Shown: positions 21,739-30,744 of the stretch, one piece after another
Layout of the letters: each line of letters begins with the position of its first letter
Numbering within the stretch: position 1 is the stretch's first letter
Assembly (NCBI RefSeq): GCF_027105055.1
Contig: NZ_CP114264.1
Location: 1,922,001-1,986,000, forward strand
Source: Acinetobacter sp. TR3
GTDB taxonomy: Bacteria > Pseudomonadota > Gammaproteobacteria > Pseudomonadales > Moraxellaceae
Length of the DNA: 64,000 bases
Direction: 5' to 3'
Notes under the pieces: generated by a model
Told to the model about the DNA's origin: nothing
Database searches by the model: none
What the model saw: the letters and a program-made list of their open reading frames with translations, nothing else
Position numbers and translations under genes: made by a program

Positions 21739-22194
21739 TTATAGTGTTGGTATAAAACGATTCTTTTGTGTTGATAAACCATTGGCAATCACAGCTTGAT
21801 CATAAATACGTGCTTCTGCTAATGCAAACGGATTAAAATTCTCATGGGTCAATTGCTCTGCGATATGTGCAACTACATTCATATGACAGACCACAGCAAT
21901 GGATTCATAGGGTAATTTAGATAACCATTCAATTGCATCTTTAGCATCATCATCAGGTTTAATTTTATCGCAAATTAAAACAGGAATACCGTGAAAATGA
22001 GCCTTGATGTGTGCCAAAGTTTCTTGGGCACGTAATAGCGGACTAACAATAAAAATTTCAGGCTGAATGACATCTTTTAAAAAATGTCCTGTTTGCTCTG
22101 CTTGTTGATGTCCACGCACTGTTAATGGGCGTTGCGTATCATTACCGTTGATTGCTGGAGATGCTTCACCGTGACGTACTAAAGTTAACTGCAT
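21739..22194 (-). CDS. sixA: SixA-type phosphohistidine phosphatase
   Basis: A 151-residue histidine-phosphatase-superfamily protein without extra domains. The catalytic motif LTLVRHGEASP is at residues 3-13 and the second His is in AVVCHMNVV. Length and the short N-terminus match SixA, which removes phosphate from histidine on phosphorelay or PTS proteins. It lies between gpsA and gspL on the minus strand (57-bp and 38-bp gaps). The exact substrate cannot be read from sequence. Confidence 0.82.
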   Translation of the reverse strand: MQLTLVRHGEASPAINGNDTQRPLTVRGHQQAEQTGHFLKDVIQPEIFIVSPLLRAQETLAHIKAHFHGIPVLICDKIKPDDDAKDAIEWLSKLPYESIAVVCHMNVVAHIAEQLTHENFNPFALAEARIYDQAVIANGLSTQKNRFIPTL

Positions 22195-22251
22195 ATAACG
22201 ACCTTATTATTTATACCTATATATTAACAATGATTGATGACAGTTTTCTGA

Positions 22252-23325
22252 TTAAACTTCATGATGTGGTAAAACAAATTCTACATCACTACGATGACCA
22301 TTCTTCATCAATGATAAAGCGATCGTCATTGGTGGCGCATTTTCAAAAATAACTTCATATAAAGCATTGGTAATCGGCATGTAAACATCCAGTTCTTGTG
22401 CTTTAGCACGTACTTGGACAATGGTATTAATCCCTTCGGCTGTTTGACCTAATTCTTTGGTTGCTTGATCAAGTGTTTTACCCGAACCGAGCGCAAAACC
22501 AATTTGATAGTTACGACTTAATGGACTATTACAAGTTGCAAATAAATCACCTACACCAGAAAGCCCTAAAAAAGTTAAAGGATTTGCACCCTGCTTAACT
22601 GCAAAACGACTCATTTCCGCCAAAGCACGGGTTAAAATCATACTTTTGGTATTTTCACCAATGTTATAAGCAGCACCCATACCCATAGCAACTGCATAGA
22701 TATTTTTTAATGCTCCACCCAGTTCTACACCGTGTACATCATCGCTACCAAACACACGGAATAAGGCACTATGCAAAGCATGTTGTACCGCATAACGGAC
22801 CAATTCCGATTCACTTGCAATCACTGTTCCTGATGGCATACCTGCCATAATTTCTTTTGCTAGATTTGGACCTGATAAAACGCCGTAAGGAACTTCTGGT
22901 AATTCTGCGCGAATAATCTCACTCATGAAACTAAAGGTTTTTGCTTCAATACCTTTGGTTAATGAAACTACGGCTTGGGCTGTAATAAACGGCGCAATTT
23001 GTTTTAAAACATCACGAAATGAATGACTAGGAATAGCGACCAGAATAATATCTCGATCTCTTACTGCTAATTCTAAATCAGCAACAGCGCGCAAAGCTGG
23101 CTCTAACGGATAATCAGGTAAATAACGTTTATTAATATGTGTTTGATTAATTTCTTCTGCTACAGCCGCATCACGAATCCAAATCATGGTATCGCAACCA
23201 TTGCGTACAGCTAAATTCGCCATTGCTGTACCAAAACTACCACCGCCCAATACCGTAATTCTTAATGCTGTTTTTTGATCTACTGCCACAGGCTCAACTA
23301 AATCACTAAATTTTAACTCTGTCAT
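22252..23325 (-). CDS. gpsA: Glycerol-3-phosphate dehydrogenase [NAD(P)+]
   Basis: 357 residues from the ATG at 23325, chosen because AGGAAA precedes it; an upstream frame start at 23343 lacks a site. It reduces dihydroxyacetone phosphate to sn-glycerol-3-phosphate for phospholipid synthesis. The N-terminal Rossmann motif is VLGGGSFGTAMANLA; the signature VPYGVLSGPNLAKEI and the C-terminal LSGVGDLFATC...NYQIGFALG are intact. Nitroreductase, gpsA, sixA and gspLM run in the same direction with gaps below 60 bp. Confidence 0.95.
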   Translation of the reverse strand: MTELKFSDLVEPVAVDQKTALRITVLGGGSFGTAMANLAVRNGCDTMIWIRDAAVAEEINQTHINKRYLPDYPLEPALRAVADLELAVRDRDIILVAIPSHSFRDVLKQIAPFITAQAVVSLTKGIEAKTFSFMSEIIRAELPEVPYGVLSGPNLAKEIMAGMPSGTVIASESELVRYAVQHALHSALFRVFGSDDVHGVELGGALKNIYAVAMGMGAAYNIGENTKSMILTRALAEMSRFAVKQGANPLTFLGLSGVGDLFATCNSPLSRNYQIGFALGSGKTLDQATKELGQTAEGINTIVQVRAKAQELDVYMPITNALYEVIFENAPPMTIALSLMKNGHRSDVEFVLPHHEV

Positions 23326-23372
23326 TTTTTTTCCTGAAACCAATTTCTTTCTTTAATCATTCATCAATAGGA

Positions 23373-23951
23373 TTAAACTTGTTGCCATACTTTTAAAAAA
23401 TCTTGACTCTCTATTTCTGCACGAGGTGCAATCGTTTTAGCGGCTGTTCCAATATAAATAATACCAGAAATCAAATCTTGCTCTTTTAAGCCAAATTGTT
23501 GCTTAAGCCAATTGGATTCTACAACTGCACCAGAACGCCACATACTCGCAAAACCTTGTGCTTGTAATGAGAGTAAGAAGTTTTGAACAGCAGCACCCGT
23601 ACTTAAAATTTGTTCGAAGTGCGGAACCTTTGGGTGATCTTGGATCGTGGTTAAGGCTAAAACAAGTAAAGGCGCGCGAAATGGATGGTGCTTCACTCTT
23701 TCTAATTGTGCAGGATCATTTTCGCCCATATCAGCTAAAGCATTTGCTAAAAACTCACCAAAAGCCGCTCGTTGCTCAGGTGTTACAACCACAAAACGTG
23801 TTGGTTTTAAACGATGATGATCAGGTGCAGTCAACGCAGCTTGTACTGCTTTTTCGAGTTGTTGTAAATTTGGCGCTGGTTCAACAAGCTGACCTACAGA
23901 TTGACGTTGATGAATATTTTGATGAATTGTCTCTATATTTGAGTCCGTCAT
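23373..23951 (-). CDS. Nitroreductase-family protein (YdjA-like)
   Basis: 192 residues from MTDSNIETIH at 23951; ATGs at 23957 and 23972 are alternatives and none has a convincing ribosome site. The order RQSVGQL near the N-terminus, DHHRLKPTRFVVV, then VQNFLLSLQAQGFASMWRSG matches the FMN-binding nitroreductase fold of the small YdjA group. Natural substrates are unknown. It heads the minus-strand run into gpsA. Confidence 0.82.
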   Translation of the reverse strand: MTDSNIETIHQNIHQRQSVGQLVEPAPNLQQLEKAVQAALTAPDHHRLKPTRFVVVTPEQRAAFGEFLANALADMGENDPAQLERVKHHPFRAPLLVLALTTIQDHPKVPHFEQILSTGAAVQNFLLSLQAQGFASMWRSGAVVESNWLKQQFGLKEQDLISGIIYIGTAAKTIAPRAEIESQDFLKVWQQV

Positions 23952-24146
23952 TGACATGAATCTAACTAACACAAGGATTTGTTTAGATTAGCATAATCTA
24001 GCCAATTTCCACCACGTTTAATCCTTGCTTAATCATCAATTTGAGAAATTTAACAGAGCGCTACTACAAACTGTACATAACCTGCAAAAGCAATTTAAAA
24101 TAATATGTTCAAATAATCCAATTAGATAACTACTTGAGAACAAGCA

Positions 24147-24530
24147 ATGAAAAAAACGTTAATCATGAGTTTATTAGGCGGATTGGTACTTGGGCTCACC
24201 GCATGTGCATCAACTCCAACCAACACCTTAGCGATCCAAAAAGAAAATAATCAATATGAAGTGACGGGAATTGGTAAAACCAATTTGATCGCTAAGAATA
24301 ATGCCATTAGTGCCGCTCAAAAAACTTGTACCCGAAATACATCACCAGTCGTGGTTGATGAGAAAACTGCATATCAAGGCGTTTTAAAAGGTGTAGTCGA
24401 TGAACAAACAGGCAAATTGGTTGAAGCTGCTGCGGGTGTAATCGGCACACTTACTGGGAAAAATGCTTCTCTAGCCAAAGATGATGATTACCAAACGACA
24501 TTGACCTTCTACTGCAAACCTAATGCTTAA
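24147..24530 (+). CDS. Putative lipoprotein of unknown function
   Basis: 127 residues with a lipoprotein signal (MKKTLIMSLLGGLVLGLTAC; cleavage before Cys20). The mature part contains a YEVTGIGKTNLIAKNNAIS segment and a central Gly/Ala-rich hydrophobic stretch (VEAAAGVIGTLTGKN). No family recognised with certainty. It is monocistronic, with a palindromic terminator 9 bp beyond the stop, and converges with a second small lipoprotein gene. Confidence 0.75.
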   Translation: MKKTLIMSLLGGLVLGLTACASTPTNTLAIQKENNQYEVTGIGKTNLIAKNNAISAAQKTCTRNTSPVVVDEKTAYQGVLKGVVDEQTGKLVEAAAGVIGTLTGKNASLAKDDDYQTTLTFYCKPNA

Positions 24531-24538
24531 ATAAAAAA

Positions 24539-24564
24539 AGCCGATGTGATCACATCGGCTTTTC
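24539..24564. terminator. Bidirectional terminator between two lipoprotein genes
   Basis: An 11-bp perfect palindrome (AGCCGATGTGA / TCACATCGGCT) is flanked by A7 on the left and T4 on the right. It serves convergent genes ending at 24530 and 24580. Confidence 0.88.
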
Positions 24565-24579
24565 TCATTGTGGAGGAGC

Positions 24580-24822
24580 TTACTGAGCTTCGCTCGCCGC
24601 CTCTTCCGAAGCTGAGTTTACTGCTTCAGCATTTTTCTTATCTTGTAATTCTGGCTTATCAATGGCATCAATGGCAGCTTGTTGCTCTGGAGTAGTCGGT
24701 GCTGATACTTCTGAAGCTACTTGTTCTTGCTGTTCAACATTTTTTGCTTCTTCTTTCTTTCCACATGCAGTTAACATGATTGGAGCAATAATTAAAGCGG
24801 CAAGGGTTAATTTCATTTTCAT
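24580..24822 (-). CDS. Small acidic lipoprotein
   Basis: 80 residues from MKMKLTLAAL; the codon before is also ATG. A lipobox (IMLTACGKKEE) gives a mature protein of about 60 residues made almost entirely of Glu, Ala, Gln, Ser, Lys and Asp. It is probably an extended or unstructured envelope lipoprotein. No family assigned; many Acinetobacter genomes have comparable short lipoproteins of unknown role (general knowledge, not checked). Confidence 0.7.
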   Translation of the reverse strand: MKMKLTLAALIIAPIMLTACGKKEEAKNVEQQEQVASEVSAPTTPEQQAAIDAIDKPELQDKKNAEAVNSASEEAASEAQ

Positions 24823-24893
24823 CACGGCTTTCCACAGTTACTTGGTTAAGTTGATGACAATCATATTGCAAATATATGACAATTTGATGACAA

Positions 24894-24920
24894 AATAAAA
24901 GAGCCGATTTGCATCGACTC
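24894..24920 (-). terminator. Terminator after pgk
   Basis: On the minus strand GAGTCGAT-GCAA-ATCGGCTC (one mismatch) is followed by TTTTATTTTG, 40 bp past the pgk stop. Confidence 0.75.
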
Positions 24921-24960
24921 CTTTTTTATCTTTCGTTATATATCAAAGGGTAAATCTTTA

Positions 24961-26148
24961 TTAAGCACGCTCAAGCAGTACAGCGACCGCAGGTAATGTT
25001 TTGCCTTCTACAAATTCTAAGAATGCACCACCACCCGTTGAAATATAACCGATTTGATCTGCAACTTCATATTTATCAATTGCTGCGAGAGTATCACCAC
25101 CTCCTGCAATTGAGAAACCAGCTGACTCAGCAATTGCCAATGAAAGTGCTTTCGTCCCTTCACCAAATTGATCAACTTCAAATACGCCTACTGGACCATT
25201 CCAAAGAATCGTTTTTGATGTTTTTAAGATTTCTGCAAAAGCTTGTGCTGTTTCTGGACCAACATCTAAAATCATGTCGGTGTCAGTCACATCTGCAACT
25301 TTTTTCACAACAGCTTGTGCATTTGCCAAAGAACCTAAGAAGTCACTGAAGTCGATTTGAGTTGCATCAGCAACAACGACATCAGTTGGTAATGGAACAC
25401 TTACTTTTGCAGCAATTTGTTTTGCAGTGTCAATTAAATCAGCTTCGTAGAGAGATTTACCAACATTGAAACCAGCAGCAGCAAGGAATGTATTAGCAAT
25501 ACCACCACCCACAATCAATTGATCACAAATAGTAGAGAGTGAATTTAATACATCGAGTTTTGTTGATACTTTAGAACCTGCAACAATTGCTACCATTGGT
25601 TTTTCAGGTGTTTGCATTGCTCGACCTAGCGCATCTAATTCAGCGGCTAATAACGGACCAGCAGCAGCAACTTTTGCAAAACGTGCTACGCCTTCTGTTG
25701 ACGCTTCTGCACGATGAGCAGTACCAAATGCATCCATAACAAATACATCACAAAGTGCTGCATATTTTTGCGCAAGCTCTTCTTTGTTTTTCTTTTCACC
25801 ATGATTGAAACGTACATTTTCAAGTAATACCACTTGACCCGCTTCAACCTCAACGCCATCTAAATAATCAGTAAATAATTTAACATCCTGACCCAAAGCA
25901 GTGCTTAAATAAGCTGCAACTGGTGCAAGTGATTGCTCTGGCTTTGGCTCACCCTCTACAGGACGACCAAGATGAGAAAATACCATTACCGCAGCGCCTT
26001 TATCTAACGCAGCTTTGATTGTTGGTAATGCAGCACGTAAACGTGCATCGCTGGTAATTTCCCCATTTTTTACAGGAACGTTTAAGTCTTCACGAATAAG
26101 AACACGTTTACCTGCTAAATCAAGGTCAGTCATGCGCTGAAAATTCAT
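24961..26148 (-). CDS. pgk: Phosphoglycerate kinase
   Basis: 395 residues from [11 protein letters not shown] at 26148, matching family length; an upstream ATG at 26181 would add eleven residues not typical of Pgk. It catalyses 1,3-bisphosphoglycerate + ADP to 3-phosphoglycerate + [18 protein letters not shown] (substrate-binding Arg/Asp/Asn), [16 protein letters not shown] and the nucleotide-binding [12 protein letters not shown] are all present. It stands as a single gene; gap, tkt or fba are not adjacent. Confidence 0.96.
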   Translation of the reverse strand: MNFQRMTDLDLAGKRVLIREDLNVPVKNGEITSDARLRAALPTIKAALDKGAAVMVFSHLGRPVEGEPKPEQSLAPVAAYLSTALGQDVKLFTDYLDGVEVEAGQVVLLENVRFNHGEKKNKEELAQKYAALCDVFVMDAFGTAHRAEASTEGVARFAKVAAAGPLLAAELDALGRAMQTPEKPMVAIVAGSKVSTKLDVLNSLSTICDQLIVGGGIANTFLAAAGFNVGKSLYEADLIDTAKQIAAKVSVPLPTDVVVADATQIDFSDFLGSLANAQAVVKKVADVTDTDMILDVGPETAQAFAEILKTSKTILWNGPVGVFEVDQFGEGTKALSLAIAESAGFSIAGGGDTLAAIDKYEVADQIGYISTGGGAFLEFVEGKTLPAVAVLLERA

Positions 26149-26286
26149 GGATGGCTCTCTAGTTGATTTTAAAAACGGCACAATTTTAAATGATTCTCTG
26201 AAATAAAGGTGAGTTTTTTGCAGAAAAGCTGTCTAAAATTTCACTTTTGATTATCATAATCATCGTTATTAAATCTTTGTATTCTT

Positions 26287-26670
26287 ATGTCTATTCATCC
26301 TGATCCAAAAATTAATCGTTTAAATGTTCTTGGCGAACCTTTATCTAGTTGTTGCTTTGACCCAATCACGGGCTATTTTCGTAATGGTTTTTGCCATACG
26401 GCGGTCACGGACTTAGGTCAGCACACCATGTGCGCGCAAATGACTTCAGATTTCTTAAATTTCTCACAAAAAGTTGGGAATGATTTAATTACGCCTTTAC
26501 CAGAAGTGGGTTTCCCAGGATTAAAACCAGGTGATTTTTGGTGTATTTGCGTTACACGTTGGGTTGAAGCATACGAAGCAGGTCATGCCCCACCAATTAA
26601 ATTGAATGCTTGTCATAATGCTGTTTTACATTATGTACCACTGAATATTCTCGTGGAATATGCGGTCTAA
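26287..26670 (+). CDS. DUF2237-family protein
   Basis: 127 residues. The family pattern is clear: NVLGEPLSSCCFDPITGYFR, GFCHTAVTDLGQHTMCAQMT, SDFLNFSQKVGNDL, FPGLKPGDFWCICVTRWVEA. The conserved cysteines and histidines could bind a metal. No function is established for the family. The stop overlaps the start of the following maf-type gene by one base (TAATG), so the two are translationally coupled. Confidence 0.88.
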   Translation: MSIHPDPKINRLNVLGEPLSSCCFDPITGYFRNGFCHTAVTDLGQHTMCAQMTSDFLNFSQKVGNDLITPLPEVGFPGLKPGDFWCICVTRWVEAYEAGHAPPIKLNACHNAVLHYVPLNILVEYAV

Positions 26671-27263
26671 TGAATCAGTTTGAATTGATTTTGGCATCGA
26701 GCAGCCAAACCCGTAAAGACTTGATGGATCGTTTAAGGCTCGATTATCATTGCATTTCACCCGATATTGATGAATCTGCAATGGGTGAATTGCATGCAGA
26801 TGATTTAGCTAAACGTCTCGCTTTTCAGAAAGCGCAAGTTATTGCACAACAACATCCAAATGCGATTGTGATTGGTTCTGATCAAGTCGCTTGGCGTGAA
26901 CACGCACCATATGATTTTATTGGTAAGCCTCTAAGTGTTGAAAATGCCATTCAACAATTACAAGAAAACTCAGGGAAAATCGTATTTTTTAGCACCGCTC
27001 TCAGTGTTCAGCACTTGCAATCAGGGTTTGAAACAACACTGGTTGAGCATTACCAAGTGAAATTTCGCCAACTTACTCTCGCTGAGATTGAGCGTTATAT
27101 CGAAATTGATCAGCCCTTGCATTGTGCGGGTAGTTTTAAATGTGAAAGCTTGGGGATTAGCTTATTTGAAAAAATGGTTGGTGATGATCAAACTACGTTG
27201 ATGGGTCTACCCATGATTCAGTTATGCAAGATCTTACGTGCTTTTGAGCTTAAGGTTCCTTAG
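26670..27263 (+). CDS. yceF: Maf-family nucleotide pyrophosphatase (YceF type)
   Basis: 197 residues. The Maf opening LILASSSQTRKDLMDRL carries the SxSxxR motif; VIGSDQVAW, KIVFFSTALSV and the C-terminal DQTTLMGLPM follow the family order. The signature matches the YceF subgroup, which hydrolyses modified nucleotides such as m7GTP. It is coupled to the DUF2237 gene. Confidence 0.88.
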   Translation: MNQFELILASSSQTRKDLMDRLRLDYHCISPDIDESAMGELHADDLAKRLAFQKAQVIAQQHPNAIVIGSDQVAWREHAPYDFIGKPLSVENAIQQLQENSGKIVFFSTALSVQHLQSGFETTLVEHYQVKFRQLTLAEIERYIEIDQPLHCAGSFKCESLGISLFEKMVGDDQTTLMGLPMIQLCKILRAFELKVP

Positions 27264-27342
27264 AAAACCTTATCTAAGCTTATTGAGACAAGGTGTTTTT
27301 TCAGATCAATTAAGTTAGATACAGCTCTGATCCCTTTTTTCA

Positions 27343-27720
27343 CTATAAACACGTATAGCCACTATCCTGAAGGCCTTGTTTAATAACCTTTGCATTCTCT
27401 TCAGGCATTGTTTCTTTTAATTGTTCGATTGATTTCTGAAAATATGGATGAACTTTAGATTGATTAGCTATATAAGTAATCCTTTCCGCTGCCTGTACCG
27501 CATCACAAACAGTTTTTTTATCTTTTATTTTATTCAAATCAAAATCATTATCTATTAAAACTTCAAATCCATTCATTAATGCAGGCATATCGCTATAAAT
27601 AATTTTTAATAAAGCATAAAATTCCTTCATATCTTTTTTTGTTGGCTCTGCTTCATAAGCCTGTGTTGAGGTTGATCCCATCAAAACGATTAATGCAAGA
27701 AATAGCGAAACCTTTTTCAT
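27343..27720 (-). CDS. Small periplasmic protein of unknown function
   Basis: 125 residues with a clear Sec signal (MKKVSLFLALIVLMGSTSTQA, cleavage near residue 21). The mature part is helical and charged and has two cysteines (KTVCDAVQ and the C-terminal GYTCL) that could form a disulfide. No family recognised. It is single and lies between the maf-type gene and an efflux gene. The 199-bp gap upstream holds a hairpin near 27881. Confidence 0.65.
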   Translation of the reverse strand: MKKVSLFLALIVLMGSTSTQAYEAEPTKKDMKEFYALLKIIYSDMPALMNGFEVLIDNDFDLNKIKDKKTVCDAVQAAERITYIANQSKVHPYFQKSIEQLKETMPEENAKVIKQGLQDSGYTCL

Positions 27721-27880
27721 TTTATAAGTTATTGCAAAATATATGAAAAATTAGTATAGCATTTCATTATTAGCACTGAAAACTACATTTATGAACCTTT
27801 ATTACAGCATAACAAATTATTAATATGCGATTTTGCTTTAACGCTATCAAATTTTAATGCTAACCGCTTATTTTAGCCAC

Positions 27881-27911
27881 ACCCTTACCCAAACCCAATT
27901 TGGATAAGGGT
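27881..27911. terminator. Hairpin downstream of the SmvA-type exporter
   Basis: A 13-bp stem with one mismatch (ACCCTTACCCAAA / TTTGGATAAGGGT) lies 8 bp past the exporter stop codon. It lacks a good U-tract, so it may end transcription inefficiently or protect the 3' end. Confidence 0.45.
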
Positions 27912-27918
27912 AAACCAA

Positions 27919-29409
27919 CTATTCTTCAACTGAAGAAACTCTTTTCGGCAATGCAAACCAAATAAAAATCGACAAGATCAAGAACAAGAGCGCAGCCACG
28001 TTCAGCACTGAACGATGCGATTGGCTAAAAGCCTGTTTTGCAGCTTCAATCACATGCTCAGCAATCACTGGCTGTAATTGCTTGGCAGCTTGAACCGCCT
28101 CACCAATCGAACTGCTTACCTGTTCAATGATGTTATGTGGCACATCGGTTGGCACCACAATCGAGTTTGCATAAAACCATGACAACATCAAACCGAAAAA
28201 GGCAATTCCCAGACCCGCCCCCAGTTCATAAGCCATCCCTTCAATTGCCCCTGCTGCTGTGGCTTTACTTGGTGGAACTGAGGACATAATTGCAGAAGTT
28301 GAAGCCAATAATGCAATTTCAACATTCAGACCCAATACCACCATCCAACTCCAGACCTGTATCTTCGCCTGTATAAAGTCGGTATTTGCCAAGCCCCATA
28401 AACTTAAAGCACTCATCAACATACCAAGCGATGCAACTGAGCGCAGACCGAAACGGTTGACCAGCATACTAGCGACTGGGCCTCCTAAACTGATCGCAAT
28501 CATAAAGGGTAGAATAAATGCCCCTGCTGCCAATGGTGAAAGCTGATAAACAAATTGCAGTTCCTGAGAAATCAGCAACTCAAAGCCAACCAAAGCCATC
28601 ATTGATACAATCGCCATCACGACACCTGTCGCAATCACAGGATGTTTGAATAATTGAATATCAATCATTGGAGAGGTTGATGTGAGCTGTGTACGAATAA
28701 AGCCAATCAACAAACTAAAACCCACTGCAAAGATCAAAACTGACCAGATGCTAAAGCCGTGCATCACAGTCTTGATCGCATAGATCATACTTAGGATGGC
28801 AATCACTAAAACAATAGCTTGTAATAAATTGAGATGTTGTTTGGGTTGCCCCGTCTGTTTCGGAATGACAAATATAGTAAAAATAATGACAGCAAGCATA
28901 ATCGGAACATTAATCAAGAAGACTGAACCCCAATGAAAATGCTCCAATAGAAAACCACCCAGTAATGGGCCAAAGGCTGCACCACCACCGCCGACTGTCG
29001 CCCAAATGCCTAGAGCAAAATTACGTTGTTTTTCATCAAGAAAAGTATTACGAACCGCAGATAAAGTGGCAGGCAAAATCATGGCTGCACCAACAGCCAA
29101 TAAAGCACGAGAACCAATCAGTGCATATGCGGTAAAAGAAAAGGCAGCGGCCAATGATGCTAGACCAAATAAAATCCCACCAATCACCATGAGCTTTTTA
29201 AAGCCAATACGATCTCCCAATGCCCCCATCGGCAAAATAAGACCTGCCATGACCAAAGAATAAATATCAATAATCCACAGCAACTCATTTGCCGATAATG
29301 AAAGTGACTCACTCAACGTCGGTGTTGCGACATGGAGGACAGTTGCATCAATTGATACAGGGAGGTAGATCAATACAACGATTGCAAGAATTAACCACTT
29401 GCTAGACAT
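27919..29409 (-). CDS. smvA: SmvA-like 14-TM multidrug exporter (MFS, DHA2)
   Basis: 496 residues from MSSKWLILAIVVL at 29409; the upstream TTG at 29430 lies in the operator region. It is an MFS drug:H+ antiporter. Motif A is LPMGALGDRIGFKKLM, motif D1 is the N-terminal IDATVLHVATPTL, and motif C appears as ATVGGGGAAFGPLLGGFL. SmvA/QacA-type pumps export quaternary ammonium compounds, chlorhexidine-like biocides and methyl viologen. A divergent TetR-type gene and a palindromic operator adjoin it, as with smvR-smvA of enterobacteria. Confidence 0.85.
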   Translation of the reverse strand: MSSKWLILAIVVLIYLPVSIDATVLHVATPTLSESLSLSANELLWIIDIYSLVMAGLILPMGALGDRIGFKKLMVIGGILFGLASLAAAFSFTAYALIGSRALLAVGAAMILPATLSAVRNTFLDEKQRNFALGIWATVGGGGAAFGPLLGGFLLEHFHWGSVFLINVPIMLAVIIFTIFVIPKQTGQPKQHLNLLQAIVLVIAILSMIYAIKTVMHGFSIWSVLIFAVGFSLLIGFIRTQLTSTSPMIDIQLFKHPVIATGVVMAIVSMMALVGFELLISQELQFVYQLSPLAAGAFILPFMIAISLGGPVASMLVNRFGLRSVASLGMLMSALSLWGLANTDFIQAKIQVWSWMVVLGLNVEIALLASTSAIMSSVPPSKATAAGAIEGMAYELGAGLGIAFFGLMLSWFYANSIVVPTDVPHNIIEQVSSSIGEAVQAAKQLQPVIAEHVIEAAKQAFSQSHRSVLNVAALLFLILSIFIWFALPKRVSSVEE

Positions 29410-29420
29410 AAATTTCTCTA

Positions 29421-29442
29421 AATTGGACACGCGTTCAAATTG
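29421..29442. promoter_or_regulatory. Second, imperfect operator-like repeat next to the exporter start
   Basis: AATTGGACACGCGTTCAAATT is an imperfect palindrome that shares the AATTGGACA half-site with the main operator at 29458, 12-15 bp upstream of the exporter ATG. Confidence 0.45.
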
Positions 29443-29457
29443 GCGTTATTATAGTCA

Positions 29458-29479
29458 AAATTGGACACTTGTCCAATTT
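29458..29479. promoter_or_regulatory. 22-bp palindromic operator of the TetR/SmvA pair
   Basis: Perfect arms AAATTGGACA and TGTCCAATTT with a 2-bp centre lie in the divergent intergenic region, between starts at 29409 and 29535. This size is typical for TetR dimers. Confidence 0.75.
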
Positions 29480-29534
29480 CAAAATATACGTTATTTTGTT
29501 CGTGTTTGTGACTATCGCCTAAGGCGCTGAAAGT

Positions 29535-30125
29535 ATGGCTTATTTAAATAAAGAACAACGTCGTGAAATGATTCTACAAGCAGCCATGCAGGTTGCCTTG
29601 AACGAAGGTTTCTCTGCAATGACCGTTCGCCGTATTGCAACTGAAGCTCAAACCTCCACAGGACAAGTCCATCATCATTTTGCTTCTAACTCGCATTTAA
29701 AAGCAGAAGCATTTATTAAGCTTATGCAGCAACTTGATGAGATTGAAAGCCAAGTGAATACAACAAATTATTTACAACGTCTTTCACTTCTACTTGGATG
29801 TGAAAATATTGAACAAATTCAACCCTACTTACGACTGTGGAATGAAGCTGAAGTTTTAATTGATCAGGATCAAGAAATTAAATTTGCCTATAATATTGCA
29901 ATGCAAGATTGGCATCTTTCGATTGTACGCATGATTGATGAAGGTCAAGCCCAAGGAGAGTTTCACTTTGACACCAATAGCCACGATATCGCATGGCGAC
30001 TGATTGCTTTCGTCTGTGGTCTAGAGGGTATTTATAAGTTAGGTTTGACGGGTTTAAATGAGGTAGATTTTAAAAGACATACTGACGCGATTATTCAAGC
30101 AGAACTATTCGAAAACAAAACCTAA
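29535..30125 (+). CDS. TetR-family repressor (SmvR-like)
   Basis: 196 residues. The N-terminal TetR HTH (about 10-55) reads REMILQAAMQVALNEGFSAM TVRRIATEAQ...VHHHFASN; the rest is a ligand-binding helical domain with YLRLWNEAEVL. Divergence from an SmvA-type pump and the shared palindrome argue that it represses that pump and is released by a cationic biocide-like ligand, as SmvR does. Autoregulation is likely because the operator lies between both starts. Confidence 0.82.
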   Translation: MAYLNKEQRREMILQAAMQVALNEGFSAMTVRRIATEAQTSTGQVHHHFASNSHLKAEAFIKLMQQLDEIESQVNTTNYLQRLSLLLGCENIEQIQPYLRLWNEAEVLIDQDQEIKFAYNIAMQDWHLSIVRMIDEGQAQGEFHFDTNSHDIAWRLIAFVCGLEGIYKLGLTGLNEVDFKRHTDAIIQAELFENKT

Positions 30126-30234
30126 ATAAGTGAAATAAAAATGAAAGTATAGTCAAACCACTTTATTATCCATACATGATTCGAAAAAAACTCGAAATAA
30201 CTCATCGACTGAGTTGTATTAGTTTTATAATGAT

Positions 30235-30744
30235 TTGACTATACCATTTTTACAAAGTCCAAGACTCGATTTGTTTCTATTTCAAATGGATGATCTTGCC
30301 GACATCTATCCTTACGTAACAACAACTTTAACCCGTTATATGATTTGGGAACCTGCACAAAGCTTTAAAGAGTTGGAGCAAATCGGTCAAAAATGGCTCA
30401 TTGCTGAAACAAAGTATACCGACCGTCATTTTGTTTTACGTGATAAAGAAACCCATCTTTTTATGGGCTTGATTGGTGTTCATCATTTACACACTTCGAC
30501 ACCAGAATTTGGCTTATGGATTCGTGAAGATTGCCACAATCAAGGTTTTGCCAAAGAAGCAATTTATGAAGTATTTCGTTGGGCTTCTAGCCATCCAGTT
30601 CAATATTTTTTATATCCAGTTGCAGTCGAAAATCAACCTAGTCGAAAACTAGCAGAGTTTTTAGGTGGAACTATTGCTGGATACAAGACGGAAAGAAAAT
30701 ATGAGTCGGTGATTTATCATATTCCACCGTTTGATATAGGGTAA
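30235..30744 (+). CDS. GNAT-family N-acetyltransferase (RimJ/RimL type)
   Basis: 169 residues starting at a TTG (no upstream ATG in frame; the first internal ATG is at 30283, inside the domain). It has the order LQSPRLDLFLFQMDD, FGLWIREDCHNQGFAKEAI (acetyl-CoA binding, degenerate Q/RxxGxG/A), then VAVENQPSRKLAEFLGG. The acceptor substrate is unknown. Its 3' end overlaps the convergent SUKH gene by 28 bp. Confidence 0.8.
   Translation: MTIPFLQSPRLDLFLFQMDDLADIYPYVTTTLTRYMIWEPAQSFKELEQIGQKWLIAETKYTDRHFVLRDKETHLFMGLIGVHHLHTSTPEFGLWIREDCHNQGFAKEAIYEVFRWASSHPVQYFLYPVAVENQPSRKLAEFLGGTIAGYKTERKYESVIYHIPPFDIG

Noticed and set aside
23558..23959. Plus-strand 133-codon frame over the nitroreductase gene
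   Set aside because: Antisense to a clear nitroreductase with conserved motifs; no ribosome site.
27264..27340. Weak hairpin after the maf-type gene
   Set aside because: The pairing (ACCTTATCT / AGACAAGGT) has a mismatch and a bulge, so I did not list it as a terminator, though a T run follows it.
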